DNA of 64,000 nt, from the NCBI GenBank assembly GCA_036927565.1, contig JAYESD010000008.1, forward strand, positions 169,842,922 to 169,906,921, in the 5' to 3' direction. Position 1 is the first letter of the stretch, and each line of letters begins with the position of its first letter. Position numbers and translations under genes: made by a program. Below, piece after piece: positions 32,550 to 42,022 of the stretch. The notes beneath the pieces are model-generated. The model did no database searches. It worked only from the letters and a program-made list of their open reading frames with translations, and was not told where the DNA came from. The stretch comes from Tuctoria greenei. Its lineage: Eukaryota; Streptophyta; Magnoliopsida; Poales; Poaceae.

Positions 32550-34961
32550 ATGTCAGACATGAAGGAAGTTCAGAAAATCAACAACCAGGAAGAAGTGAAC
32601 AACGACAAGAACCAAAAGTTGGAAAAGTATCTCGAAGCAATTCAAGACTTCGATGATGATGACAAGGAGACGCTGGAGCTGAAAGCACTCCTCAGAAAGA
32701 AAGCACTTTCCAAAGGGAAAGCTGAAGTTGAAGAAAAGAAGAAGGGGAGTAGTCACACCGACTACTCCCGATATCCTTTTAACTATGATCGTTTAAATTC
32801 AAACAACAGTCATTACCTATCTATTCCTCTTGGAAAAGCCCCACACTTCGATGGGAGTGATTACTCCATGTGGAGGCAAAATATGAAGATGCACTTGATT
32901 TCCCTTAACCCAAGTTTATGGCATATTGTGTGCACAGGAATAGACATCCCAGATGATGACGAAGAGCTCACCCCAAGTCAAGAGCAAGCCATCCACAGAA
33001 ACGCTCAAGCCGCAGTCGTAATCACCTCCTCTCTAAGTCGAGATGAATTCACAAAGGTGGACGGACTGGAGATTGCCAAGGAAATATGGGACACACTACA
33101 AACAGCCCATGAAGGTGACCGGCATGTGCGGGAGGCAAAAATTGAAATGATCGAAGGCGAACTAGGAAGGTTCGCAATTGAGGAAGACGAGTCTCCCCAG
33201 GACATGTACAACAGATTGAAGACACTTGTAAACAAAGTTCGATCATATGGGAGCAAGAAGTGGAATGACCACGAGGTTGTAAAGCTCATCCTTAGAGCCT
33301 TTATGCCTCGCAATGTCACACTATGCTCTATGATCAGAGAAAGTCCTGGGTACAAGAGGATGACTCCAGATGAATTGCTTGGCAAAATCATCAACTTTGA
33401 AATGATGGAGAAACAAGCCAAGCACGTCAAAGAAATAGCCGACCTCACATCGGCCAAGAAGAAGGGAGTTGCCTTAAAGTACACACTCAAGCCTCTATCC
33501 AAAGAAGCAAGAGAAGCACAACTTGAGGAGGACAGCGATGATGAAAGCAGTGAGCTGGACGAAGAGGATATGATTTTGTTCATGAAAAAGTTCAAAAGAA
33601 TATTGAAGAAAAGACAAGGAACAAAATCAAGTGAAGGCAAGTACAAAGAGAGGACAAAGCCGAAGATGAGGCGGGCGTGCTATAATTGTGGTGAGTATAA
33701 CCACTTTATAGTCGATTGCCCGTATGAGGACAACAAGAAGAAGAATAAAGAAGCCAAGCCTCAACCGAAGAAATTCTTCAAGAAGAAGAAACAAGCTGAA
33801 CAAGCACACATTGGAAAGGAGTGGGACTCAAATGACGAGTCCTCATCATCCGATGAAGAAGAGATGGCTAGCATAGCCATTGAAAGCACGTCCAAGAAAC
33901 CCACACTCTTCCCCATGCTCGGTACAAAGAAGGGAAATGGCACTTGCCTCATGGCAAAGGAAGGTAAACGCAAGGTAAACATCAAAACTCCTTCCATGCA
34001 TTCCTACTCAAGCAATGATGAACTAGATAGTGATGATGAAGATATGTTAATTGGATTAGATAGAAAAACTGCTGCTAAAATGAAATTTTTACTTGACCAA
34101 CTTGTTGAGAAGGAACGGCTAATTGATCATCAAGAGGACATGATTATCTCCCAAAAGGAGAAGTATGTCGAACTTGACAATCTTCTAGTTCTTGAAAAGG
34201 AGAAAAACAGCTCACTAGAGCTTGAGCTAGCTTCAAGCAAGAAAACTTGCTTGGAGTTAACCAACTCAAACATTGCAATCAAGGATCAACTTGATGACCT
34301 GATCAAGGTTAACAAGATCCTTGAAGTGCAAGTTGAGTCACTCAAGCTAAGTGAATCTTCCTCCTCTTCAAGTCTACCTTCTCAACCCACTTCAACTAAT
34401 CTTGTTCATATGTGCAAATGTGGTAAAATCAACACCAGTTTGAAGGAAAAGTCTACCTCCACAAAGGATAAAAATTCTACCCAATGTGAAATATTTGACA
34501 AGGAGAGGATCAACTACGCACGTAGTGCATACTTGGTCCAAAGACCTCCAAATGTCAAGTATGGCATTGGTTACTCTTATGATGGAAAGCAAAATGCTGG
34601 AAGTCATAAGAATAACAAGGGAAGGATTACCTTTGTGAAGGAAGGACCCTCACAACCTGGTTCAAAAATTAAGAACCTGAACTCTCATGAACACTGGACT
34701 AGTCCGGTTGTGGTCCGAACAAGTCCGGTCATCCGGACAAGTCCGGTCACCCAGACTAGTCCGATCCATAAACAACAGCAACTCTTGTTCAAAACCTTTG
34801 ATGCCTCTTATGTATTAATGAGAAACAATCTTGGTAAAGTTTATGCTTATTATGCTGGGCCACGCCATGGGAACACAAAATCCCATGTGTGGGTGCCCAA
34901 ATGTATTGTAACTAACCTCCAAGGACCCAAGCAAGCTTGGGTACCTAAAACCAAGGCATAA
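32550..34961 (+). CDS. gag: Gag of C4 copy 2, intact (803 aa)
   Basis: Structural protein of the copia particle. The start ATG at 32550 (MSDMKEVQKINNQEE) is chosen because C3 gag starts the same way. Residues about 85-270 are the copia gag domain (LSIPLGKAPHFDGSDYSMWR, then NPSLWHIVCTGIDIP). A CCHC knuckle CYNCGEYNHFIVDC begins at residue 377. The region from about 500 to 610 is a charged coiled coil (EKERLIDHQEDMIISQKEKY). Near residues 715-740 the palindrome array is translated as repeated TSP peptides. The protein ends VPKTKA and then TAA, with pol in the +1 frame immediately after. Confidence 0.92.
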   Translation: MSDMKEVQKINNQEEVNNDKNQKLEKYLEAIQDFDDDDKETLELKALLRKKALSKGKAEVEEKKKGSSHTDYSRYPFNYDRLNSNNSHYLSIPLGKAPHFDGSDYSMWRQNMKMHLISLNPSLWHIVCTGIDIPDDDEELTPSQEQAIHRNAQAAVVITSSLSRDEFTKVDGLEIAKEIWDTLQTAHEGDRHVREAKIEMIEGELGRFAIEEDESPQDMYNRLKTLVNKVRSYGSKKWNDHEVVKLILRAFMPRNVTLCSMIRESPGYKRMTPDELLGKIINFEMMEKQAKHVKEIADLTSAKKKGVALKYTLKPLSKEAREAQLEEDSDDESSELDEEDMILFMKKFKRILKKRQGTKSSEGKYKERTKPKMRRACYNCGEYNHFIVDCPYEDNKKKNKEAKPQPKKFFKKKKQAEQAHIGKEWDSNDESSSSDEEEMASIAIESTSKKPTLFPMLGTKKGNGTCLMAKEGKRKVNIKTPSMHSYSSNDELDSDDEDMLIGLDRKTAAKMKFLLDQLVEKERLIDHQEDMIISQKEKYVELDNLLVLEKEKNSSLELELASSKKTCLELTNSNIAIKDQLDDLIKVNKILEVQVESLKLSESSSSSSLPSQPTSTNLVHMCKCGKINTSLKEKSTSTKDKNSTQCEIFDKERINYARSAYLVQRPPNVKYGIGYSYDGKQNAGSHKNNKGRITFVKEGPSQPGSKIKNLNSHEHWTSPVVVRTSPVIRTSPVTQTSPIHKQQQLLFKTFDASYVLMRNNLGKVYAYYAGPRHGNTKSHVWVPKCIVTNLQGPKQAWVPKTKA
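34693..34768 (+). repeat. Palindrome units inside gag of C4
   Basis: Four units (GGACTAGTCCGG, GAACAAGTCCGG, GGACAAGTCCGG, AGACTAGTCCG) lie in frame in the coding sequence, giving WTSPV, RTSPV, RTSPV and QTSPI. C1 and C2 lack the insert at this place. Confidence 0.8.
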
Positions 34962-34974
34962 TTTGTTTCTGCAG
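34941..34974 (+). other. Conserved 34-nt gag/pol junction block
   Basis: Starts GTACCTAAA, contains the gag stop, and ends in a T-rich run with TGCAG just before pol. The same length and layout occur at 3073-3106 (C1), 52024-52057 (C2) and 43905-43938 (C3), all minus strand. Pol is in the +1 frame relative to gag across it in C4. Confidence 0.7.
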
Positions 34975-37900
34975 GCCTATTCCTCCGGTGGATCCAAATG
35001 GGTGCTAGACAGTGGATGCACCAACCACATGACCGGAGAAAGGAGGATGTTCGTGGAATATGAAGAAAACGAGGACCCAAACGAAGGCATCTACTTCGGA
35101 GATAATAGTCAAGGAAGGGTGCTTGGTACCGGTAAAATAGCAATATCCTCTGAACACACTCTTTCTCATGTTTTACATGTTGAATCTTTAGATTATAACC
35201 TGCTGTCCATATCTCAATTATGTGACAAAGGTTATAATTGCTTGTTCACTAACGAGGGTGTGACCGTCTCAAGGAGGAGTGATGGTTCCGTTGCATTCAA
35301 GGGTATGTTGAAGGGAAAGCTTTACCTTGTTGACTTCAACAAGGATAAAGCCGAACTCGACACATGCTTGATTGCAAAAACCAACATGGGTTGGCTGTGG
35401 CATAGACGGCTAGCACATGTTGGTATGAGGAACCTTCAAAAACTCCTCAAGGGCGATCACATCCGAGGTTTGAAAGATGTTGTTTTTGAGAAAGACAAGC
35501 CTTGTAGTGCGTGCCAAGCCGGGAAGCAAGTTGGAGCACATCATCCCGCAAAGAACATCATGACTACGACAAGACCGCTCGAACTACTTCATATGGACTT
35601 GTTTGGTCCAATTGCTTACATAAGCATTAGCGGTAATAAATACGGTTTAGTCATTATTGATGATTTTTCCCGCTTCACTTGGGTGTTCTTTTTGCATGAA
35701 AAGTCAGAAACACAAGGGACACTCAAGAAATTCTTCAAGCGAGCGCAAAACGAGGTCTCACTATCGATCAAGAGTATCAGGAGCGACAACGGCACGGAGT
35801 TCAAGAACATACAAGTGGAGGAGTACCTTGATGAGGAGGGAATCAAGCACGAATTTTCAGCATCATACTCTCCACAACAAAACGGAGTCACCGAAAGGAA
35901 GAACCGAACGCTCATAGAGATGGCAAGAACAATGCTCGATGAATACAAGACTTCGGATCGATTTTGGGCGGAAGCAATTAACACCGCTTGCCACGCTGCA
36001 AATCGACTCTACCTTCATCGACTACTCAAGAAGACTCCTTATGAGCTACTCACCGGTAACAAACCAAACATTTCATATTTTCGAGTTTTCGGCTCTCCAT
36101 GTTATATCTTGAACAAGAAGCCTAGGACTTCAAAGTTCGCTTCGAAGTCCGATGAAGGTTTCTTGCTTGGTTATGATTCGAACACTTACGCCTATCGTGT
36201 TTTCAACAAGGCCTCCGGACTTGTTGAAGTGGCACGTGACGTAGTGTTCGATGAAACTAATGGCTCCCAAAAGGAGCAAGTTGATCAATGTGAATTAGGT
36301 AAAGAAGAAGCTCCTTATCAAGCATTGAAGAGAATGGCTCTAGGCGAAGTTCGACCACAAGAATCATCGTCACAAATACAAGAGGAAAGTGAATCACAAG
36401 AGGAGATCAACAATCAAGGGGGAGCTTCGACACAAGATCAATCACAAGAATATGAAGATGATCAACAAATCAACGAGGGCAACCACTCAGGGGGAGAAGA
36501 AAATGATCACCAACACACAACTCTCCAAGTGCCACACCCAAGAGTACACCAATGCATTCAAAGGGATCACCCAATCGACAACATCATCGGTGACATCCAA
36601 AAGGGAGTAACCACTAGATCTCGTATAGCTAATTTTTGTGAGCATTACTCGTTTGTCTCCTTTTTGGAACCACGCAGGACTGAGGATGCATTGAAGGATC
36701 CGGACTGGGTGGTGGCAATGCAAGAAGAGTTGAACAACTTCAAGAGAAACGAGGTTTGGGAACTTGTGGCAAGACCCAATGCAAATATAGTGGGCACCAA
36801 GTGGGTCTTCCGCAACAGGCAAGACGAACACGGAGTGGTGACAAGAAACAAGGCACGACTTGTGGCCAAAGGTTACTCACAAGTCGAAGGTTTGGATTTC
36901 GATGAGACTTTTGCTCCAGTAGCTAGGCTTGAATCAATTAGAATATTACTTGCATATGCTACTCACCATGATTTCAAGCTGTATCAAATGGACGTGAAAA
37001 GTGCCTTCCTCAACGGACCGATCAAGGAAGAGGTGTACGTGAAGCAACCACCCGGGTTTGAAGACGAAGAGTTCCCCAACCACGTATATAAACTGCGTAA
37101 GGCTCTCTATGGCCTCAAACAAGCTCCTAGAGCTTGGTATGAGTGTCTTAGAGATTTCTTAATTAATAATGGTTTTCAAATTGGCAAAGTAGATTATACA
37201 TTATTCACAAAGAATCTAGATAATGATCTTTTTATTTGCCAAATCTATGTTGATGATATAATTTTTGGGTCAACTAACCAATCTTTCTGTGAAGAATTTA
37301 GTAGAATTATGACAGACAGGTTTCAAATGTCAATGATGGGAGAATTGAAGTACTTCTTGGGATTCCAAGTGCGGCAACAAAGGGAAGGAACATTCATAAT
37401 CCAAACCAAGTACACGCAGGACATACTCAAGAAGTTTGGCATGGACAAGGCAAAGCCCATAAAGACTCCCATGGCTACGAATGGCCACTTGGATCTCAAT
37501 GAAGATGGACCAAGCGTCGACCAAAAGGTATATCGCTCCATGATTGGATCTTTACTCTACTTATGTGCATCTAGGCCAGATATTATGTTGAGTGTATGTT
37601 TGTGTGCAAGATTTCAAGCCAACCCTAAGGAATGTCATTTGACAGCCGTAAAAAGAATCTTGAGATATTTAGTTCATACACCCAACCTTGGTCTTTGGTA
37701 CCCAAAAGGCTCCAAATTCAATCTCATTGGTTACTCCGATGCAGATTATGTCGGGTGCAAAGTTGATAGAAAAAGCACCTCTGGCACATGCCAATTCCTA
37801 GGAAGATCTTTGGTTTCTTGGTCATCTAAGAAACAAAATTCCATTGCATTATCCACAACCGAAGCGGAGTATGTTGCAGCCGGAAGTTGTTGTGCACAAC

Positions 37901-38199
37901 TCCTTTGGATGCGACAAACTCTAAGGGATTACGGTTACAATATGAACCGTATTCCTCTCCTTTGTGATAATGAGAGTGCCATTAAAATAGCCCACAATCC
38001 AGTTGAGCACTCTAGGACTAAACACATAGACATAAGACATCATTTCTTGAGAGACCATTCCATGAAAGGAGACATAACCATCTCACATGTCAACACCCAA
38101 AAACAATTGGCCGACATATTCACCAAGCCACTTGATGAAAAGCGTTTTTGCGAACTCCGAAATGAGCTAAATATTCTTGATTCTCGGAGTGTGGCTTGA
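34963..38199 (+). CDS. pol: Pol of C4 copy 2, intact (protease, integrase, RT, RNase H)
   Basis: An open frame of about 1078 codons; it is open upstream from 34912 and has no ATG at its head, so it is probably made as Gag-Pol. Protease WVLDSGCTNHMTGE lies near residue 16. The integrase zinc region HRRLAHVGMRNLQKLL...CSACQAGKQ is at about 147-185. The integrase core has HMDLFGPI, RSDNGTEF and SPQQNGVTERKNRTL. RT starts near 605 (GTKWVFRNRQDEHGVV) with the catalytic YVDDIIFGSTN near 762. RNase H covers about 840-1078 (GYSDADYVGCKVDRKSTSG, LADIFTKPL). All key residues are present, so this is the best candidate for an active copy, apart from the weakened TATA box and the damaged accessory gene. 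Confidence 0.92.
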   Translation: MFLQAYSSGGSKWVLDSGCTNHMTGERRMFVEYEENEDPNEGIYFGDNSQGRVLGTGKIAISSEHTLSHVLHVESLDYNLLSISQLCDKGYNCLFTNEGVTVSRRSDGSVAFKGMLKGKLYLVDFNKDKAELDTCLIAKTNMGWLWHRRLAHVGMRNLQKLLKGDHIRGLKDVVFEKDKPCSACQAGKQVGAHHPAKNIMTTTRPLELLHMDLFGPIAYISISGNKYGLVIIDDFSRFTWVFFLHEKSETQGTLKKFFKRAQNEVSLSIKSIRSDNGTEFKNIQVEEYLDEEGIKHEFSASYSPQQNGVTERKNRTLIEMARTMLDEYKTSDRFWAEAINTACHAANRLYLHRLLKKTPYELLTGNKPNISYFRVFGSPCYILNKKPRTSKFASKSDEGFLLGYDSNTYAYRVFNKASGLVEVARDVVFDETNGSQKEQVDQCELGKEEAPYQALKRMALGEVRPQESSSQIQEESESQEEINNQGGASTQDQSQEYEDDQQINEGNHSGGEENDHQHTTLQVPHPRVHQCIQRDHPIDNIIGDIQKGVTTRSRIANFCEHYSFVSFLEPRRTEDALKDPDWVVAMQEELNNFKRNEVWELVARPNANIVGTKWVFRNRQDEHGVVTRNKARLVAKGYSQVEGLDFDETFAPVARLESIRILLAYATHHDFKLYQMDVKSAFLNGPIKEEVYVKQPPGFEDEEFPNHVYKLRKALYGLKQAPRAWYECLRDFLINNGFQIGKVDYTLFTKNLDNDLFICQIYVDDIIFGSTNQSFCEEFSRIMTDRFQMSMMGELKYFLGFQVRQQREGTFIIQTKYTQDILKKFGMDKAKPIKTPMATNGHLDLNEDGPSVDQKVYRSMIGSLLYLCASRPDIMLSVCLCARFQANPKECHLTAVKRILRYLVHTPNLGLWYPKGSKFNLIGYSDADYVGCKVDRKSTSGTCQFLGRSLVSWSSKKQNSIALSTTEAEYVAAGSCCAQLLWMRQTLRDYGYNMNRIPLLCDNESAIKIAHNPVEHSRTKHIDIRHHFLRDHSMKGDITISHVNTQKQLADIFTKPLDEKRFCELRNELNILDSRSVA

Positions 38200-38439
38200 A
38201 AAGTTGCATACCTGTATGATTGCTTCAAAAATGTTGATTGAATTGTGAAAATCATCCCTCTCCATTTTTCTCTCGAAAAACTATGTCAATTATTAGATCT
38301 TGATGAGTTTTGATCATTGTATGATTGTTGTATGCTTACTGGTCAAATTCATCAAGATTACTTGAATTGTTTTGCCTCTCTATTCTCTATTATTGAACCT
38401 TCAAATATATATGAATGGGCTATGCAATTCTTTCCTGGT

Positions 38440-38520
38440 GACCACGGACTAGTCCGTGGTTACCCGGACTAGTCCGCCCATGCAGACTAGTCCGCAGAGT
38501 GCCGGTTAGTCCGCCCATGC
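38440..38520 (+). repeat. Shortened spacer of C4 copy 2 with deletion scar
   Basis: Palindrome units at 38444-38500 are followed by TAGTCCGCCCATGC, a second copy of text lying just upstream (near 38472), and then by accessory gene codon 29 or so. Compared with copy 1 about 770 bp (28228-28998) are missing. Confidence 0.75.
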
Positions 38521-39999
38521 AAGAAACGCCAAGAAAGACCTTCTGAGCCTGCTACCTCCCCTCCCCAGGTCCGGAGGAAGGTCTGTGTCAAGAAGCCCGC
38601 CTCGAAGGCTGCTACATCTACAAGCGGCCTTCGTCAAGCAAAGGGAAAGGGCAAGGGAGTCGCAACGGGGCCAGTTGGGCCCTTGAAGCTTCATGCTCCC
38701 AGAGAAGGGGTCCGTGACCCCAATGAAGAGAAATTCAATGGGAAAGGCAGCGATGTGGTAGCCAAGCTAAGAAGCATTGATTGCTATGGAAGGCCAAAGC
38801 AGGCAGCTGGTGGAAGGTTTTGGTCAAATTTCCATGCAGATTTCTACAGGCTGGTTTACCTGCCAATGAAGACTCCGGTGGTGCGCATTCAGTGGATTGA
38901 CTGGGCCCACCTAGAGAAAAAGAAGTGCTCGGCTTTTGATGAGGTCATTGCTGTAGTAGAAAGGCATGGTCTGAAGGATCTGTTTGCCTTCAGACACAAT
39001 TGGAATGATGAAGTGATTGCACAATTCTATGCAACGTGCCACTTCTCGAGTGAAGATGAAGAGAGTGTGACTTGGATGACCCATGGATCCAAGTACTCCA
39101 TCACTCAGGAGGATTTTGCAAGCTTGCTCCATTTAGACTCTGCTGGAAATGACCACCTGATCATCCACAACATAGGGGTCATTGAGAGAGACGGAATGAG
39201 GTTCATGTATGAGCCCAACTCTAAATATGTTCCTCCCTCCACAAAGAACATGAAGCCCTTCTTTGTGTTTCTGAACAGAGTTCTCCGGAAGACCATTGCC
39301 CCCAAGGATGGGGATGCAGGGAGTGTACAGGGCTACCTTCGGACTCTAATGAGGGTCATAAGCAAGAAGAGACAGTTTGATGTTGCAGATTACATATGGA
39401 ACGACATGGTCAACAGCTCAAGCACCCCCAACCGATCCTGTGGCTATGCTCCCTACTTGATGTTCATGATTGAGAAGGTCACAGGAATAGAATTCGTGAA
39501 GGATGTAGAGCACACTCCCCTGAGGCCTCAAAAGCCTCAGCCTGTGAGTGTCCAGGCTGCTCCCTCGCCGGCCTCAAGTCCTGAGGCACCGGCAAGAGAA
39601 AGAGATGCTACTAGGGCTCCTCCCCCCTCCAGGGAAGCCCCTCAGAGAGGATCCGCCAGTGGGATCCTCAAATACTTGTCCGCGATATTCTCCTCCTGCA
39701 AGAAGACTGAAGTAAAGCTTCATAAACTCAATCAGAAGAGGAAGGAGGATATGAGATATATCAAAGCCAATGTGAAGCAACTGAGTGAAAAGCAGGAGAT
39801 CAACCCTATTGGATCTCCAGTAATTTCTGAAGATTCTGATCTTGACATCTCTGAGCTCGGGCCCTTGTCCCCCTCTGAGCTTGCCTATTTTGGCATTGGG
39901 GGCTCGAGCAGCTCCGCTCCTCCTCCTCCCTCTCCTCCTCATCAAGCGGAGATTGAAGAAGACGAAGAAGATGACGAGAGGACAGACAGCAAAGAGTGA
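38520..39999 (+). pseudogene. Accessory gene of C4 copy 2, N-terminus deleted
   Basis: The frame matches copy 1 from KKRQERPSEPATSP to the acidic end (DDERTDSKE) with few substitutions, but the start codon and the first 28 or so residues are gone. The first in-frame ATG is at 38683 (MKLHAPREGVRDPNEE). A protein from there would be 438 aa and would lack the basic N-terminal tail. Confidence 0.82.
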
Positions 40000-40027
40000 A
40001 GAACCTAGGACCTTCCTCTCTCTCTCT

Positions 40028-40065
40028 TTTTGGTGTCTTGATGCCAAAGGGGGAGAGATTGAGGG
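40028..40065 (+). other. Internal polypurine-like tract of C4 copy 2
   Basis: The same block as at 30505-30540. Confidence 0.6.
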
Positions 40066-40458
40066 GGAGTCCAGTCTTAGCTTTAGCTGTAATAGGATGC
40101 GAGGAGAGAGCCTTCTCTGTACTTTTATTTGTGATTGTAATAGTTTAACACTGTTTTCATGTTAAGTTTGGTCTTGTGATGAATTGCTCAATTTATTTGC
40201 GAGTATGTGATGAAAACTGCATTTTTACTCCTGGAATGTCATATGCACTTGGTATCGGTTGCTTAATGTAAATTATGTCATTCTCAATGTATTCATGCAC
40301 TTAGTATGCATCCCACCATAAAGAATGCACATATGGATAATTCTCTTGTTGTTTGATGTATTTTTGAGTCATATGTGCATACTTTATGAAAATCTCATTT
40401 TTTGCCTTATTTTGTGAAATCTCAATTGGTTGTCATCAATCACCAAAAAGGGGGAGAT

Positions 40459-42022
40459 TGAAAGTGCATCTAGGACTCCCTTGTGGGTTTTGGATGATTT
40501 ATGACAAGCAATTGGGATCCTAATACTTTTGTTGAGATGAATGCAGGCACATAATGAAAAATGAGCAAAATGCCAAAAAGAAGGGAAATGAGAAGCAAAG
40601 TGAATTTGAGCTCAAGGAGAAGAAAATAGTAGATTATTATGTATGGAGTGTGTTAAGGAAACACACCCAAGAGCTCAATCACTTTCAAGCACACACACAC
40701 AATGCACAAAGTTATACAGGACCGGACTAGTCCGATAATAGCCGGACTAGTCCGATATCACATTCTGCACTAGATCGGACAAGTCCGGTACCCACCGGAC
40801 TAAGTCCGATATCTTTCTGATCCACTTCGGACTAGTCCTCCCCAATGCGGACTAGTCCTCAACACAATGCACAAGTCACACAAAATTGGACAAGTCCGTT
40901 GTGATCCGGACTAGTCCGATATTCTTTCTGATCCACTTCGGACAAGTCCGGTGTCTACACGGACTAGTCCGATATACACACTGATCTAAATCGGACAAGT
41001 CCTCCTAGTGCGGACTTGTCATCCTAAACACTTAGGGTTTCATATGTCCGGACAAGTCCGATGGCAATCGGACTAGTCCGAAGATTTCCAGTAGTGAAAT
41101 CGGACAAGTCCGTTTTCAACCGGACTAGTCCGATATTCCTGGACACTTAGGGTTTGCTACACACAGCACACCGGACTAGTCCGGTGACCACCACGGACTA
41201 GTCCGATCTTTCTGAACCCTAACGGTCACTTTTAGAAACCCCATATAAATAGAGGTGCACGGCCCACTTTTACACCCTCTCGAACCCTAGCGCCGTCACA
41301 CCTCCCAAGAGACTCAAAAACCACCTCTCTCCACGATATTAAGTGCAAAATCGATCAATCTATTGAAGATCACTTCTAGATCATTGGAGAGACACTAGGC
41401 ACACATCATTGAGCTCATGGTTTGATTCTCTAACACAGTCTTGCGTTTCAATTTGTAATTTTCAAGTGTGTTATTGGTGGCTTTGTAAGTTGTAATCAAG
41501 GGAGCTCTCAACGTGTGAGAACGCCCCTTCAACTTCTTTATTTACCCTTTGTGATTAGTGGAAGAGGATTGGCCTTCGTGGCGATCCGATGAGGGAAGGG
41601 TTGGAGAAGACCCGGTCCTTTTGTGGGCTCCTCAACGTGGATGTAGGTTGCCTTCGTGGTAGCCGAACCACGGGATAAAACTTGTGTCTTGTCCTTTTGC
41701 GTTCTTCATCTTAATTGATCAACTTAATCTAGGGTTTGATTCACTTTGTTCAATTCGAGTTAAATTGTTGAACAAGAGCCTTAATTGTAATAGAATTTGA
41801 CATACAACTATTAAACTGTCATCCAAGTTTATATTTCCGCTGCAAACATTAACGAATCAATCAAATTGACTGAACTTGATCAACTTAGCCCGTGAAAACC
41901 GGACTAGTCCGCACTTTATCGGACTAGTCCGATATCTCTGGTATTGACTTTGTTGTTGAGTGTTACAGGAACCGAGAAAATTCAAAAAGGCCTATTCACC
42001 CCCCCCTCTAGGCCTACATTCA
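40459..42022 (+). repeat. 3' LTR of C4
   Basis: 1564 bp and nearly identical to the middle LTR. Palindrome units are at 40720-41215 and 41899-41935. It ends CTACATTCA, directly joined to C3 RT sequence at 42023. Confidence 0.92.
41244..41251 (+). promoter_or_regulatory. TATA box of C4 3' LTR
   Basis: TATAAATA followed by GAGGTGCAC, after the palindrome array. Confidence 0.62.

Larger units (their letters stand above)
27386..42022 (+). mobile_element. Ty1-copia tandem element C4 (SIRE/Maximus-like), plus strand
   Basis: The order is truncated first copy (27386-30934, from RNase H to polypurine tract), middle LTR (30935-32497), second copy (32498-40458) and 3' LTR (40459-42022). The middle LTR is therefore the 3' LTR of copy 1 and the 5' LTR of copy 2. 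By eye the two LTRs differ at about a dozen positions over 1.56 kb, so C4 is the youngest insertion here. Gag and pol of copy 2 are open throughout. C4 interrupts the RT of C3 at 42022/42023; the left target-site copy was lost with the 5' end of copy 1. Confidence 0.9.

Noticed and set aside
33005..33646. Antisense open frames rich in serine and leucine (also 3663-3971 and 44525-44740)
   Set aside because: Mirror images of lysine/glutamate-rich gag coding sequence; no independent support.
34941..34974. Ordinary 34-nt GT-AG intron
   Set aside because: Far below the usual minimum intron size in plants. The acceptor-like end may still be used with a distant donor, so it is kept as a finding rather than annotated as an intron.
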